Part shown: positions 29,827-30,887 of the stretch, piece by piece
Position numbering within the stretch: position 1 is the first letter of the stretch
How the letters are laid out: each line of letters opens with the position of its first letter
NCBI GenBank assembly: GCA_937903155.1
Contig: CALCZU010000093.1
Coordinates: 1 to 30,887 of the forward strand
Direction of reading: 5' to 3'
DNA: 30,887 nucleotides
Origin: an uncultured Bdellovibrionales bacterium
Lineage (GTDB): Bacteria; Bdellovibrionota; FAC87; UBA2466
Program-made: the position numbers and the translations under genes
Notes under the pieces: model-generated
The model's input: the letters and a program-made list of their open reading frames with translations, nothing else
What the model was told of the DNA's origin: nothing
Databases searched by the model: none

Positions 29827-30792
29827 ATGAAGGAAAAAACGCTCTTTGATACCGCAAAAATTCCAGACTTGCCGGTTTTAGTTCAGTCTTACCTCGAAAG
29901 TCTGAAGAACGAAAAAAATGCGAGCGACTACACGATTTTAAATTACGAAATTGATCTCAGGCACTGGCATGAGTTTTTGTTCACGGGAACAAAAGGCCCT
30001 TTTCACTTTTCAAAATTAAGTGACCTGAAAATGCTACGTGAATATCTTTCGAAAGAAATGGAAAAGTATTCCAGAGCGACGATCTCGCGCAGACTTTCCG
30101 TCATCAAAGGTTTTTTAAAGTTTCTCCACCGCGAAGGTTACCTCGAAAAAAATGTCGCGAAATTGATTTCGCTTCCTCGAGTAGAAGAAACGCTTCCTTT
30201 TGTATTAAAAGAAGAAGAAGTCATTAAACTTATCGAAGGAATTCAGACCTACGATTTACGCCACAAACGGACGCGAGCGGTTGTAGAACTTCTTTACTCC
30301 ACGGGCATCCGAATTTCGGAGCTCACAGCGCTCAAACACGAAAATATTGATTTTAAAAACTCAACCATTACCGTATTTGGAAAAGGGAAAAAAGAACGGG
30401 TCGTTCCCATCGGAAGACATTCGGCAAATGCCATTCGCGATTACGTCGATTCCATGCCCGAAGTTCAAAAGCATGGGCCGAAAACCCCGCTCTTCTTAAA
30501 TGCGGAAGGCGGCGGCGTCTCGGTGCGAACACTCCAAAGAAATTTAAGAGAATTTGCGGTCGAAATTTTGGGGCCTCACGGCGTTAACGTTACTCCTCAT
30601 ACTTTAAGACACAGTTGCGCCACTCATTTGCTTTCAAGAGGAGCGGGACTGCGAGAAATTCAAGAACTTCTCGGACATGAATCACTCGTCACGACTCAAA
30701 AATACACTCAACTCGATATTGAGCGGCTCAAAGCCACTTATAAAAAAACCCACCCCCGTGAAAAAATGAAAATCGAGGGGGAGATTCCGTGA
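29827..30792 (+). CDS. Tyrosine recombinase of the XerC/XerD family
   Basis: A 321-residue recombinase with the full catalytic set: Arg162 in TGIRISEL, Lys in FGKGKKERVVPI (about 186-189), His258 and Arg261 in TPHTLRHSCATHLL, His284 in LLGHESLVTTQKYT, and nucleophile Tyr293. The N-terminal SAM-like core-binding domain (about 14-115) contains LNYEIDLRHWHEFL and SRRLSVIKGFLKFLHREG. Length and motifs fit chromosomal Xer proteins that resolve dimers at dif, rather than a phage integrase; no dif-like site or prophage is visible here. XerC and XerD cannot be separated by eye, so I give no symbol. A repeat element follows 34 bp after the stop. Confidence 0.92.
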   Translation: MKEKTLFDTAKIPDLPVLVQSYLESLKNEKNASDYTILNYEIDLRHWHEFLFTGTKGPFHFSKLSDLKMLREYLSKEMEKYSRATISRRLSVIKGFLKFLHREGYLEKNVAKLISLPRVEETLPFVLKEEEVIKLIEGIQTYDLRHKRTRAVVELLYSTGIRISELTALKHENIDFKNSTITVFGKGKKERVVPIGRHSANAIRDYVDSMPEVQKHGPKTPLFLNAEGGGVSVRTLQRNLREFAVEILGPHGVNVTPHTLRHSCATHLLSRGAGLREIQELLGHESLVTTQKYTQLDIERLKATYKKTHPREKMKIEGEIP

Positions 30793-30826
30793 ACTTGTAT
30801 CAAACTGCTCGTCATAGAGAAGATTC

Positions 30827-30886
30827 GTCATTGCGAGGGTGCGTAGCACCCGCGGCAACCTTTCCAGCTCAGCACACAAAGGTTGC
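30827..30886. repeat. Dispersed repeat, copy 2 (cut by the window edge), with a nested inverted repeat
   Basis: GTCATTGCGAGGGTGCG (30827-30843) repeats the start of the element at 7860. The following bases differ from copy 1 at only two sites for 8 more bp, then diverge. A nested inverted repeat, GCAACCTTT (30855-30863) with AAAGGTTGC (30878-30886) around 14 nt, follows and has no counterpart in copy 1. The closing outer arm would lie beyond the window. The longer form suggests a composite palindromic unit rather than a simple REP. Confidence 0.7.
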
Positions 30887-30887
30887 T

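Noticed and set aside
30682..30879. 65-residue minus-strand frame at the right edge
   Set aside because: It runs antisense through the end of the Xer gene and into the dispersed repeat.
1..30887. tRNA, rRNA, CRISPR arrays, insertion sequences, prophage genes
   Set aside because: No cloverleaf-like GTTCGAATC regions with matching arms, no short repeat/spacer series and no transposase were seen; the only recombinase looks like a chromosomal Xer protein.

Overview
The window reads as about 31 kb of chromosome from a Gram-negative (diderm) bacterium with mid-range GC. It is dense in secreted, lipoprotein and outer-membrane genes. A CarD regulator sits next to ispD-ispF-cysS, and maf, a YggS-type gene and a DivIVA-like gene form one operon. 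Signal-peptide proteins of unknown family are common. Together these suggest a Bdellovibrionota or deltaproteobacterium-like lineage; this is inference from gene content, because the window has no rRNA. I found no rRNA, tRNA, CRISPR array, IS element or prophage.

Layout. 1-1563: the end of an unknown gene and two secreted unknowns. 1566-3781 (minus): a gluzincin metallopeptidase and, overlapping it by 4 bp, a separate FTP/PepSY protein that looks like its propeptide. 4019-7083: hisS-aspS. 7092-7634 (minus): a small lipoprotein, then a palindromic dispersed repeat. 7996-12804: a 1602-residue lipoprotein with an ASH-like domain, 13 IPT/TIG repeats and a seven-blade Kelch propeller. 12807-14318 (minus): a small membrane protein, a PilZ protein and an outer-membrane barrel. 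14487-17042: an HTH/coiled-coil protein, a BatE-like TPR/SH3 protein and a convergent secreted unknown. 17321-19272: a cysteine-rich lipoprotein with a strong terminator, a coiled-coil secreted protein and a trypsin-fold lipoprotein. 19275-21127 (minus): maf, yggS, divIVA. 21333-25417: carD-ispD-ispF-[secreted unknown]-cysS. 25435-26046 (minus): VapBC. 26194-26603: a frameshifted secreted gene. 26583-29690: a fatty-acid desaturase, a GT87-type glycosyltransferase and an outer-membrane protein. 29827-30792: a Xer recombinase, followed by a second copy of the dispersed repeat.

What stands out. Two secreted proteins 22 kb apart (240-890 and 23256-23897) form an undescribed family with an early SHTFA motif and a late VNCxHAV motif. 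This layout resembles permuted papain-like (NlpC/P60, LRAT-type) enzymes. The second copy sits inside the carD-ispDF-cysS block behind a 16-bp hairpin that buries its ribosome-binding site. The broken gene at 26194 has the classic slippery heptamer TTTTTTA in the correct frame at its frame break. All eight convergent gene junctions have gaps of 17 bp or less, or overlap by up to 69 bp, and only one intrinsic terminator is visible in the window.
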